Part shown: positions 55,306 to 63,211 of the stretch, piece after piece
How positions within the stretch are numbered: the stretch's first letter is position 1
How the letters are laid out: each line of letters opens with the position of its first letter
DNA from: Micromonospora pisi
Lineage (GTDB): Bacteria > Actinomycetota > Actinomycetes > Mycobacteriales > Micromonosporaceae
Assembly: GCF_003633685.1 (NCBI RefSeq)
Contig: NZ_RBKT01000001.1
Coordinates: forward strand, 4,960,001-5,024,000
Length of the DNA stretch: 64,000 bases
Direction of reading: 5' to 3'
The notes under the pieces: generated by a model
Told to the model about the DNA's origin: nothing
Seen by the model: the letters and a program-made list of their open reading frames with translations, nothing else
Databases searched by the model: none
Made by a program: the position numbers and the translations under genes

Positions 55306-57117
55306 TCAGGCTGCGGGGGAGAGGGGAGACGCGGTTGCCGAAAGGTCGCCGGGTGCGCGTTGTCGGGCGGCGTTGAGGGTTGAGCGCCACCGGATCCGGG
55401 CGGAGACGGCGCGCAAGATGCGGTGTTCGAGGGGTAGGACGTCGGGGTCTTCGGGGCGGGCGAGTTCGAACCGGTACCGCTCCAGTTGGTCGGTGGCCGC
55501 CTGGTCCTGGTCGTGCTGCTCGGTGTCGGCCATGTCGCCGGCGAGGACGGCGCGGATCCAGGCCCGGTTGTCCGCGCGGTGGTCGGCGAGGGTCTTGCCG
55601 GACCACTGCCGAGAGACGAGGACGCGGCGGCCGGTGAAGCCGAGCGTGTTGCGTTGGTGGACCTTTCCCGTGCAGCGGCCGGGGGTGAGGCCGGGCTTGG
55701 CGCCGTCGGGTTGGACGCCGTAGAGGAGCCAGTTCGCACAGGTCGGCGAGCAGGGCAGGATCGACAGTTCGGCGTGGAGCCGGTCGAAGTGTGCCTTCTG
55801 CGCGTCGGATCGCGGCTTCGCCTGATCGGTCAGGTCCTTCGTGACGTACTTGGTCACGTAGCGGATGGACCGCTCGGCGTCCTTGGTGGCCTGCTCGATC
55901 CCACGCGCGTCGATCCGCCCGAGCCGGGCCACGTACGCCGGTCGGGCGTCTTCGATTTCCAGGTCGTCCAGGGCGTACGCCCACGAGGTCAGCGGTTCCC
56001 GTGTCTTGGGGTCGACGTATGCCTGCTGGTCGACGTCCCAGATCGGAGGCTTTTCCACCGTGTAGACCGGCTGGTCGAACGACGGCCACCACACCTGGTG
56101 GTAGGTCGCGGCGGCGATCTGCTTGAGCAGTCGGCGGGGCAGGGTGCCCCGGATCGCGAAGTGCGCGTGTGGGGCGAGTCGTCGTTGTAGCTCGACGGCT
56201 CCGGCGTATTGGACGTTCCAGCCAGCGGCGCGGCGGACGTTCTGCCACCACCGGTCCAGCACACGAGCGAAGTGGATCGAGTCCAGTGCCGCCCGCCGGT
56301 AGTCGTAGCTGGCCGGGTCGACCGGTGTGCTCAGCACGTCGTCGTACGGGCCGTGCCGCTCGCCGCACTCGCAAGGCGCGACGTAGGCGCCTCGCCGTAG
56401 GTGGGAGTGGACGGGGCCGTGTGTATCGAGGGTGAGGGTGACCAGCATCGACGGTCGGTACGTCTTCCCGGCCCGTCCGGCGTAGGCGCGTCCGACGGTG
56501 CGGGGTGACACCGGGAGGCGGGGCAGGTCGGGTGAGTCCTGCCGCCGTTTCGTCGAGCGCTTGCGGCGTGGCCGGTCGTCGCGTTCCTTCGGGGTGAGGT
56601 GCCCGCGCAGGTTCGTCTCTCCCAGGGCTTCGTCCAGTTCGGTGATTCCGGCGTCAAGGTCGGTGAGTTGGGCGGCCCTCTGGTCGGGGTGCATGGGTTC
56701 GTACTGGAGTGCTTCGCGTTCGAACTCCATGTGTGCCCGGACCCGGACCAGGGCGAGGACGTCTTCGGTGGGGTGTTCGGGGCGGATGGCGGGTTCGTCG
56801 GCCAGGTGCCAGCCCTCCCGGATCTGCTGGATCCGCAACCGCCGGTTCCGCTCAGCGCACGGCTTGCACTTCACCGCCAGGGTCGCCCCGCACGGCACCT
56901 CCACGACCTCCGTCACCCCGGTCACCGTGTCGGTACGACGGAGCGGCAGCGGGCGGACGCAGACGCCGTGCTGTTCGGCGAGTTGCTTGAGCGCGTCCTT
57001 GGCGAGCGGTCGACGCATCCGGTCCGCACGCGATCCCGGCCGCACCTCCGCCGCGAGGGTCGGGCCGGGTGTCGGCTTGATCGGGGCGGGGGCGAGTTGC
57101 AGTTCGAGTTGGGTCAT
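55306..57117 (-). CDS. repSA: RepSA-type rolling-circle replication initiator
   Basis: A 603-residue Rep protein. The N-terminal third has a Cys-rich segment (CGATLAVKCKPCAERNRRLR) typical of actinomycete RepSA. The catalytic region includes MLVTLTLDTHGPVH, HAHFAIRGTLPRRLL with the H-x-H metal motif (APHAHFAIRG), and SIRYVTKYVTKDL, where the tyrosine nickase nucleophile is expected. It nicks and starts replication of the excised circle. Overlaps the DUF2637 gene start region as ATGA. Confidence 0.9.
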   Translation of the reverse strand: MTQLELQLAPAPIKPTPGPTLAAEVRPGSRADRMRRPLAKDALKQLAEQHGVCVRPLPLRRTDTVTGVTEVVEVPCGATLAVKCKPCAERNRRLRIQQIREGWHLADEPAIRPEHPTEDVLALVRVRAHMEFEREALQYEPMHPDQRAAQLTDLDAGITELDEALGETNLRGHLTPKERDDRPRRKRSTKRRQDSPDLPRLPVSPRTVGRAYAGRAGKTYRPSMLVTLTLDTHGPVHSHLRRGAYVAPCECGERHGPYDDVLSTPVDPASYDYRRAALDSIHFARVLDRWWQNVRRAAGWNVQYAGAVELQRRLAPHAHFAIRGTLPRRLLKQIAAATYHQVWWPSFDQPVYTVEKPPIWDVDQQAYVDPKTREPLTSWAYALDDLEIEDARPAYVARLGRIDARGIEQATKDAERSIRYVTKYVTKDLTDQAKPRSDAQKAHFDRLHAELSILPCSPTCANWLLYGVQPDGAKPGLTPGRCTGKVHQRNTLGFTGRRVLVSRQWSGKTLADHRADNRAWIRAVLAGDMADTEQHDQDQAATDQLERYRFELARPEDPDVLPLEHRILRAVSARIRWRSTLNAARQRAPGDLSATASPLSPAA

Positions 57118-57908
57118 GGGGTGGCCTCCGAGGGTGCCGAAGGGGTGTACGAGGTGCCATTGCGGGGCGCGAATGCGGCGGCCGGGACGGGGACCAGGGC
57201 GGGACGTTCGGACTCCCGGACCAGGCGGAGGAGTTCGGACGCGGTCCCGTTGGCGACCCGTAGGACGGCGCGGAGTTCGTCGCGGGTGATCTGCCGTCCG
57301 GTCGCGGCCCGATGGTCGGCCGCGTGTTGCCGGGCGACCTGGACCAGGTCGACGGTTACCGCCTGGTCGTCGTCCCCGTCGTTGGTGTCGTCGTCCTGGT
57401 GGTTGTGCTCGTCCTGGTCGTTGACCTGGGTGGGTACGGGATCGGGACGATCACCGTCCTGCCCGTCCTCACCGGCCAGGGCTGGGGACGGCACCGGGGA
57501 CGCCGGTTCGGGCTTCACCGATAGGACGAGTTTGGAGAGACCGAGGAAGGCCAGGGCGGGGACGGCGGAGATTAGCCATCCGGACAGGCCCGGTTTCGCG
57601 ACCGCGAGTTGTGCCGACAGGGACAGGGCCACCGCGGACACGAGGAGGAACATCGGGTAGCCGATCCGGCCGCCACTTCGCCGCCTACGCCGGATCGTCA
57701 GCAGCGCGGCGAGCGGGATGAGTTCGGAGATGGCGGCGTTGGCCCACCCGAACCAGTCCCCGGTACCGGCGGGTGAGTTCGTCATGGTCCAGTCGTGAAC
57801 GTGGGTGAACGACGCCGCCCCGGCCAGCCCGCCGACGACCAGGAGGATGATGACCAGGACCACGCCCTCCACCCGCTCGGTCCGCGACTTCCCCACGGTG
57901 GCGCTCAT
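57114..57908 (-). CDS. DUF2637 membrane protein (Spd-like)
   Basis: A 264-residue protein with four hydrophobic segments in the first 135 residues (VLVIILLVVGGLAGAASFT; ISELIPLAALLTI; MFLLVSAVALSLSAQLAV; LISAVPALAFLGLSKLVL), matching DUF2637. An acidic Asp/Asn-rich linker follows, then a soluble helical C-terminus (ITRDELRAVLRVANGTASELLRL) like a winged helix. DUF2637 proteins are tied to plasmid spread within mycelium. It is coupled by ATGA overlaps to both traB and repSA. Confidence 0.85.
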   Translation of the reverse strand: MSATVGKSRTERVEGVVLVIILLVVGGLAGAASFTHVHDWTMTNSPAGTGDWFGWANAAISELIPLAALLTIRRRRRSGGRIGYPMFLLVSAVALSLSAQLAVAKPGLSGWLISAVPALAFLGLSKLVLSVKPEPASPVPSPALAGEDGQDGDRPDPVPTQVNDQDEHNHQDDDTNDGDDDQAVTVDLVQVARQHAADHRAATGRQITRDELRAVLRVANGTASELLRLVRESERPALVPVPAAAFAPRNGTSYTPSAPSEATP

Positions 57909-59323
57909 GCCTGCTCCTGCTCGTCGGTGTGTCGCCGATAGGTCTGCGCCAGGTCGTTGATGTGCTGATCGGTGAGGTAGGAGAACCGGACCCGGACGGG
58001 TTCGCGGACGCCGTCGAGGACGACGAACCCGACACCAGGCGTGGCTTCCGGGATCTGGTCGCAGATCGCGCCTCGGTCGCGGGCACCGTCGCCGAGGACC
58101 ATGTCCGCCTGCTCCGGTTCGGTCATCCGCAACGCGATCCGGGTCGGGAACAGGTCCCGGAACGGCAGCACGTCCTTACGCGGGTCCTGCAACGCCGCGA
58201 CCACATGCACCCCCACCGCACGCCCTTGCGACAGCAGTAGGCCGAGGGCTTCGCGGATGCGATCGCGGACCTTGCGGTCGGTCAGGTAGGCGGTGAGCGC
58301 GGCCAGCTCGTCCACCACGATCACCAACAGCGGGTCATCAACGGTCGGGGTGTGCTGACGGGAAACACCACGCAACCGGGCCGCCCGCAGCCGCATGCGC
58401 TTCACGGCCTCTTCGAGGACACCCGCCATGCTGTCCGGATCGTCGTAGGCGAACCTCGTGAACAACGGGGCACCGGCGGCGAGTTCCATCCCGCCCTTCG
58501 GGTCGAACGCCCACAGCTCCACCAGCCCGGAACGGATGCCGGCGGCGAGGGAGCGGATCAGGGACCAGATCACCGATCCCTTGCCCGAATTCGTCGCCCC
58601 CGCGATCAGGACGTGCGTTCCGGCCAGCCGAAGCGCGTACGGGTCCCCGTCCTCACGGACTCCTAAGGGCAGGTTGGTGAAGTCGGGTACCTGCGGCACC
58701 GGCAACGGTGCGACCGTGGCGGCCAGGGGGTCACGGCGACGGAAGTGCAGCACCACCCGATCCGGCCGAGACGTCGACAGCGCCCGACCCTCCCGAAGCC
58801 GGAACGCGTACGCGAGACGTTCCGCCGCCCTTCCCCAGTCATCGGGAATCTGGCCCGGCAGCATCCGCACCGTCACCCGGTCCCCGTACCGGTCACACCG
58901 CACCGACAGCAGCGGCGGCACGTACCGGTCACCCGCGAACGCAGTCGCTAGCCCACAGGTGGCCATGATCGAGGCCCAACCACGCCGGTACACCCACAGT
59001 CGCCGCCACCGAGCGAGGACCGGGTACCAGCCGAACCGCAACCACGACGCGGGGTGCCACCGCCACCAGGCCGCGCACCCGCCGCCGATTCCGAGGACCA
59101 CGGCCAGGAGGGTCGGCCAGCCGTACGACGCCCACACCCACCACACAAACGCCGTGGGGCCACTGATCCACCAGTAGCGGACCGCGAGGACCGTGAGCCG
59201 GACCAAACCGCGCAGCAGCCACCAGACGACGAGCAGCCAACCGGGAATCCGCCAGGCGGGGAGTCGGACGTTCATCGGGGCGACCGGGATCTTCTCCCCC
59301 GGAATGACGTTGATCAGCGGCAT
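57905..59323 (-). CDS. traB: FtsK/SpoIIIE-type DNA translocase (TraB-like)
   Basis: A 472-residue conjugation motor. Two to three transmembrane helices lie in residues 27-90. The motor domain has Walker A IAGATNSGKGSVIW (about residue 235), VELWAFDPKGGMEL, Walker B LLVIVVDELAAL and GVHVVAALQDPRKDVLP. The C-terminal part (HINDLAQTYRRH) would carry the DNA-recognition helix. It moves double-stranded DNA between hyphae. It is first in the chain of ATGA-overlapping genes leading to int. Confidence 0.88.
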   Translation of the reverse strand: MPLINVIPGEKIPVAPMNVRLPAWRIPGWLLVVWWLLRGLVRLTVLAVRYWWISGPTAFVWWVWASYGWPTLLAVVLGIGGGCAAWWRWHPASWLRFGWYPVLARWRRLWVYRRGWASIMATCGLATAFAGDRYVPPLLSVRCDRYGDRVTVRMLPGQIPDDWGRAAERLAYAFRLREGRALSTSRPDRVVLHFRRRDPLAATVAPLPVPQVPDFTNLPLGVREDGDPYALRLAGTHVLIAGATNSGKGSVIWSLIRSLAAGIRSGLVELWAFDPKGGMELAAGAPLFTRFAYDDPDSMAGVLEEAVKRMRLRAARLRGVSRQHTPTVDDPLLVIVVDELAALTAYLTDRKVRDRIREALGLLLSQGRAVGVHVVAALQDPRKDVLPFRDLFPTRIALRMTEPEQADMVLGDGARDRGAICDQIPEATPGVGFVVLDGVREPVRVRFSYLTDQHINDLAQTYRRHTDEQEQA

Positions 59324-59357
59324 CGGCGGTCACTCCCGCCGGTCACACAAGCGCGGG

Positions 59358-59585
59358 CTACCACAGCAGGTCACCTCCGCGACCGGGGCGGGCGAGGGTG
59401 GCACGGCAGGTCCGGCAGGCCATGTGGATCAGATCGAACCGGCGCGGAGCGACCCAGCAGCGGCAACGCGGACAGCGGATCTCGTCGACCAGCAGCGGTG
59501 CCGCTGGCAGGCCGAGCAGTCGGCGGAACCCGTTGACGGCGGCGCGGGTGAGGTCCCGCAGGCAGCGGGCGAGGAGGCGGCGCAT
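59358..59585 (-). CDS. Small zinc-ribbon AICE protein
   Basis: A 75-residue protein: basic helix (RRLLARCLRDLTRAAVNGF), then EIRCPRCRCWVAPRR and HMACRTCRATL, two C-x2-C knuckles that should bind one zinc ion. Such small proteins are usual between tra and the regulator in AICEs; function unknown. I used the ATG at 59585; the open frame runs further upstream without support. Confidence 0.65.
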   Translation of the reverse strand: MRRLLARCLRDLTRAAVNGFRRLLGLPAAPLLVDEIRCPRCRCWVAPRRFDLIHMACRTCRATLARPGRGGDLLW

Positions 59586-59752
59586 CACGACCACCGCCCG
59601 ACGAGGGGCAGGGGGTGCGGCGACTTTCGGGCAGCACGAACTACGGTGGGCACCAGGCCCTCCTTCAACTTGAGGGGTAGGGGTCACACGCGGGACGGGC
59701 CGGGACTCTTGGCGGGGAAACGGCCCGCCCCGCGAACAGAAGTGGGAAGCGG

Positions 59753-60187
59753 TCAGGCAGCAGCCGCGACGGCGGCAACCACGGCCGGGACGATCGCCGT
59801 CGCGCGCAGCGAGTACGCCATCCGCGCCTTGCACTGCCCCGACGACTTGCACCGCTGCGAATCCACATACGGGGTCAGGGTCAGACCCTCGAACTGCACA
59901 GCCGGCGGATAACCCGGCACAGTCGACGGCGGCGGCACCGGCTGATGCGCGCCGATCACCTTCACCTTCACCTCAGTGGGACGGCCGAACTTCCCGGCCT
60001 CCGGGTCCAGGTCCATCACCCGCACCACCCAGACCCGCTCGCCGGTTTCCTTGTCCCGAGCCTGGTTGTCCTGCTCACCACGCCGCTCGAAATCAACCTG
60101 CGGGTCAACACCGAGGCAGAGCGCCCCGGCAGGGAAGACGTACTCGGACGGGACCGGCACCTTCAACGTCAGCGGAACCACGAACAC
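59753..60187 (-). CDS. Conserved AICE protein of unknown function
   Basis: A 144-residue protein with LTLKVPVPSEYVFPAGALCL at the N-terminus, a strand-rich middle (RVWVVRVMDLDPEAGKFGRP, EVKVKVIGAH) and an Ala-rich tail. It is the first gene of the minus-strand rep-tra run and sits just downstream of the TTGACTTGTC-type operator motifs. Homologous proteins hold the same position in other actinomycete elements; the role is not known. Confidence 0.7.
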   Translation of the reverse strand: MFVVPLTLKVPVPSEYVFPAGALCLGVDPQVDFERRGEQDNQARDKETGERVWVVRVMDLDPEAGKFGRPTEVKVKVIGAHQPVPPPSTVPGYPPAVQFEGLTLTPYVDSQRCKSSGQCKARMAYSLRATAIVPAVVAAVAAAA

Positions 60188-60221
60188 AGCCTCCTAGCTG
60201 AACTCGGAACCTAGCAACTTG

Positions 60222-60274
60222 GCTACTTGACTTGTTAGGTCCGAACGTAGCTCGCGTTGACTTGACTTGTCAAC
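60222..60274. promoter_or_regulatory. Candidate GntR operators in the rep-tra promoter
   Basis: Two related sites lie 35-90 bp before the start at 60187: ACTTGACTTGTT at about 60225, and GTTGACTTGACTTGTCAAC at 60256-60274, a perfect GTTGAC-N7-GTCAAC inverted repeat. A similar site precedes the GntR gene, so the regulator probably represses this promoter. Confidence 0.55.
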
Positions 60275-60358
60275 CAAGCAGGGTTCGTCCACTTCGGTCG
60301 ACACTGACTTGGGCCAGCGCGCAGAGGTGGGGACTATCAACGTTGGGCAGACGTGGAT

Positions 60359-60384
60359 GAGGGCGGCACGTCCGTGCCGCCCTC
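60359..60384 (-). terminator. Terminator after the small membrane protein gene
   Basis: GAGGGCGGCAC and its perfect complement around a 4-base loop, 115 bp past the stop of the minus-strand gene at 60499. Confidence 0.7.
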
Positions 60385-60498
60385 CCTTGACTACCGCATC
60401 TCTACGAAGCGGACGCGACCCGTACAACGTCGCAGCTTCGACGACAGGTGCGCGAGCGGGTCAAGCTCATCCGGTTGTTGCCAAGTCGACTTGGTTCG

Positions 60499-60729
60499 TT
60501 AGCGTCGTCCGATGTAGAGAGCGGCGACGCCGAACGCGGCCGTAACGATCGCGCCGACCGTGGCGAGGCCTGCGGTGGCGGTACCTCCCCAGCCGCCCAG
60601 GGCCGTCAGCAGTACAACCACACCCAATGCCGCGCCGGCAGTGAGGAACGTCAGACGCATTACCGACAGATCCGGTTGGTGGCGCTGGCGCTCCTCGGCG
60701 TCTGGATCATCGGGCGTTCGAGTGCTCAC
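60499..60729 (-). CDS. Small AICE membrane protein
   Basis: A 76-residue protein with a charged N-terminus and two hydrophobic segments, LTFLTAGAALGVVVLLTAL and AGLATVGAIVTAAFGVAALYI, joined by a Gly-rich turn. Function unknown; similar two-helix proteins are encoded in many AICEs. A palindrome (CCAAGTCGACTTGG, 60481-60494) lies just after its stop. Confidence 0.65.
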   Translation of the reverse strand: MSTRTPDDPDAEERQRHQPDLSVMRLTFLTAGAALGVVVLLTALGGWGGTATAGLATVGAIVTAAFGVAALYIGRR

Positions 60730-61001
60730 TACGTCCTCATCCTTCCGTTATGCGCGGCAGGTCGGCAGGACTCCTGAGACCTTCCTGTTGGTGCAGGAAG
60801 GCCTCCCTGCTGTGCGCAAGTATGCACGCGAGAGGACGTGAGTGGGAATCTCACTCACCACGATCAACACGATCTCGGGTTACAAAACGGGAGTAAGTGG
60901 GACCTAGTGTCGTCCAAAAAGGAGAGGACTGGGCCCGGCCCGTCATGCGTCATGCGGGAAGAACGGTTTTGTTCCCTCGTTCGCCGACGTGACGCCACGA
61001 G

Positions 61002-61733
61002 CTAGCCCAGCGGGTACACGTCTTCCAGTTCGTGTCTGGACGCCGGCAGCAGGACGTCAACCGCCAGTAGGGGAGTTCCGGTTCGATCGCAGACCGACAG
61101 CAGCACCGTTAGCAGTGGGTCGCGGGGGCGGACCTGGAGTAGCGACGCCTCATCGCCGGCCGGTAGGCGGGCGGAGATCTGCTCGCTCACGTGGTCGAAC
61201 TGAGCACCTTTGCGGGCGGTCAGGTGGCGCAACAGCCCCTCGCCCAGTGGCTCTGACGAGCCGACGCCGGTCCCTTCGGCCAGGTCCGTCGGCAGGTACG
61301 CCGTCCCCAGTTCGATCGGGCCAAGCTCGTCGACCAAGACGAGGCGACGCCGGGCGACGACTGGTGTACCGGTTTCCAGGCGCAAGGCCGACGCGGCGCG
61401 GGGTGGAGCGGGTACCACCCCGGCCGCGAGGAGCTGCGAGTCAGCCGACTCGACCGTGTCCAGTACGGCGTAGTTGCGTTCCCGTCCCCGGCGCTGTTCC
61501 TGCCGTGGGATGCCGAGCACGAACCGGCCCTTGCCCTGGTGGCTGTCGATCCAGCCATCCTGGCGAAGCAGGTCGAGCGCCCGGACGACCACCGGACGAG
61601 ACGCCTTGAACTCCCGGACCAGTTCGGTTTCGCTGGGCAGCATCGCGCCCTGGGGGTAGGTGCCGTCTTCGATGCGCTGCTGCAACGCGTTCACGATCAC
61701 GACGTACTTCGGTTGCCTCACCACGAGCGGCAC
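61002..61733 (-). CDS. GntR-family regulator with UTRA domain
   Basis: A 243-residue regulator. The N-terminal winged helix-turn-helix reads LQQRIEDGTYPQGAMLPSE and LVREFKASRPVVVRALDLLR, then WIDSHQGKGRFVL. The C-terminal UTRA ligand domain runs from about residue 90 (ARRRLVLVDELGPIELGTAYL). AICE and plasmid members of this type (KorSA-like) repress replication and transfer genes and their own promoter. A candidate operator lies just upstream of its start. Confidence 0.88.
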   Translation of the reverse strand: MPLVVRQPKYVVIVNALQQRIEDGTYPQGAMLPSETELVREFKASRPVVVRALDLLRQDGWIDSHQGKGRFVLGIPRQEQRRGRERNYAVLDTVESADSQLLAAGVVPAPPRAASALRLETGTPVVARRRLVLVDELGPIELGTAYLPTDLAEGTGVGSSEPLGEGLLRHLTARKGAQFDHVSEQISARLPAGDEASLLQVRPRDPLLTVLLSVCDRTGTPLLAVDVLLPASRHELEDVYPLG

Positions 61734-61745
61734 ACTTCACCCCCA

Positions 61746-61766
61746 GACAACAAGTCAGCTTGTCAA
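61746..61766. promoter_or_regulatory. Candidate autoregulatory operator of the GntR gene
   Basis: ACAAG-TCAG-CTTGT inside GACAACAAGTCAGCTTGTCAA, 13 bp before the GntR start. It shares the GACTTGT/ACAAGTC half-site with the sites in the rep-tra promoter. Confidence 0.5.
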
Positions 61767-61770
61767 GAGG

Positions 61771-62079
61771 CTAGCTGTGCCTCTGACGATCTGTCCATCG
61801 GCCCGCGTTTCCTGGTCTGGTTCGCGACTGCTCTTCGTGCCACGCGCGTAGTGCCTCCTTGAGTCGGATGTTCTCCTCCCGGAGCCCCGCCTCGACGGCG
61901 TCACGCGCGATCAGCTCATCCACCATCCGCCGGACGAAGGCGTAGACCTGGTCTTCGGCCAGGCCGCGACGGCCGAACCGGGTACGGGCGAACCGTGCCG
62001 CTCGCACCTGGTCTGGCCGTAGCCGGGAGAGCCGTTGGATCGCTCTGGAGACTCCCACCGCCGAGGTCACGACAACCAC
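61771..62079 (-). CDS. DivIVA-like small AICE protein
   Basis: About 102 residues. VRAARFARTRFGRRGLAEDQVYAFVRRMVDEL resembles the DivIVA N-terminal pattern (residues 22-55 span it), followed by a short coiled coil (AVEAGLREENIRLKEALRAW). DivIVA-like proteins mark curved membranes and hyphal tips, which would suit transfer between hyphae; this is inference. It lies 38 bp upstream of the GntR gene on the same strand. Confidence 0.6.
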   Translation of the reverse strand: MVVVTSAVGVSRAIQRLSRLRPDQVRAARFARTRFGRRGLAEDQVYAFVRRMVDELIARDAVEAGLREENIRLKEALRAWHEEQSRTRPGNAGRWTDRQRHS

Positions 62080-62250
62080 CCGCCACCGACGTACGCCACC
62101 GCTCGCCGCGCCGGACCCCGAAGAGGAAGATCCGGCACGTCGAACCTGTCGGGACCTGCGGCGGACATGTGACCCACCACCGTCTGCATGATCATGACTC
62201 CTTCCGATCGAGCTTCACCCGTCACGGCATGTGCAGGCCGGACGGATAGG

Positions 62251-62577
62251 TCAGCGGCGCCCGCCGGTTATCGGCCCGGCTGGCCGCCGTGCGGGTGGTC
62301 TGCCAGGTGACGCCGCCACAGCACCCCTCGGGGCGGCCGCCTGGACCTGCTTGTGCGGGCGGGCGAGCAGGCGCAGACCGTCGAACTGCACAAAGATCTC
62401 CCGCTTCTCGACTGCCTCGCCCTTTCGATCGAGCACGTACCCGTGAAGCCACACCCAGCCGTCGTACGTCGCTTGCTTCGAGACGACCGTGACCCGGAAG
62501 ACGATGGCGCTGGCGCCGCCGAACTGGACCGATGCCGCAGCGTCCACCCGCAGAACGTCCCCTGGTTCGGGCACCAC
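62251..62577 (-). CDS. Small conserved AICE protein
   Basis: A 108-residue protein. Its first 80 residues form strands (DVLRVDAAASVQFGGASAIV, FRVTVVSKQATYDGWVWLHG, REIFVQFDGLRLL), perhaps a small beta-barrel; the tail is Pro/Arg/Gly-rich. The start is a GTG at 62577. Homologues are common in AICE regulatory clusters without known function. Confidence 0.6.
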   Translation of the reverse strand: MVPEPGDVLRVDAAASVQFGGASAIVFRVTVVSKQATYDGWVWLHGYVLDRKGEAVEKREIFVQFDGLRLLARPHKQVQAAAPRGAVAASPGRPPARRPAGPITGGRR

Positions 62578-62694
62578 GCCGGGTCTCCTAGTCGATGAGA
62601 TGGAAGGCGCCGAGGCGGGCGGGGACCGGGGACCTTGTCTGTCGATTGCCTTCGTCAGACGGGTCGCCTACCCAGCACCCACCCCGGCGCCGGC

Positions 62695-62970
62695 TTAACC
62701 GGAATGCGCCTCGTCCACAACGGGCGTACTCGGTGGGTTCTCTCCCGTGCCGCCGCAGTCCGGGCAGGGCCGTCGCCGCAGGCGTTCCGGGTCGTCGGGC
62801 GCGCGCAACCAACGCCGGGGACTGGCCAGCTTCCAGCCCCGCCCACCGCACGCCTCACATTCGCCCGGTCCAGGCTCGTCCGATCCGATTGGCTCTACCG
62901 GCTGCGGTCGGAGCCGAACGACAAGCGCGTAACAGGCGACCTCAGATGCCCGGCGGACCAGCGGGGACAT
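62695..62970 (-). CDS. Small protein with DnaJ-type zinc motifs
   Basis: About 91 residues from the ATG at 62970. It has CEACGGRGWK and CPDCGGTGEN, two C-x2-C-G-G-x-G repeats of the kind found in the DnaJ cysteine-rich domain, which together bind zinc. The first 25 residues are hydrophobic-basic and the exact start is uncertain. No J-domain is present. Function unknown. Confidence 0.55.
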   Translation of the reverse strand: MSPLVRRASEVACYALVVRLRPQPVEPIGSDEPGPGECEACGGRGWKLASPRRWLRAPDDPERLRRRPCPDCGGTGENPPSTPVVDEAHSG

Positions 62971-63211
62971 GGGTACGCACGCGGAGGTCGACGGGCCAGC
63001 GCTCCGACTGCTGCGCGATAACCTCGAATCACTGAGCGGTACGTCATGCGAGCGATTCATGCAGTGATCGTCTATCCGTCAATATGGACCCATCGAGGGC
63101 CTGATACCGGACCGCTGCGGGACCTCGGGCGGACATCAGAGGGACATGCATTGATGGCAGGACCTGCGTAGGCGAGCGTAGGCAGTAAGCCCATCCAGGG
63201 AGGCGGCACCG

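Noticed and set aside
53721-57908. Considered a CRISPR array or phage origin in the AICE rep region
   Set aside because: No regularly spaced identical repeats are present here or elsewhere in the window.
60780-60801. CCTTCCTG/CAGGAAGG hairpin upstream of the small AICE membrane protein
   Set aside because: Short arms (8 bp) and no clear position relative to a gene end; could be chance.
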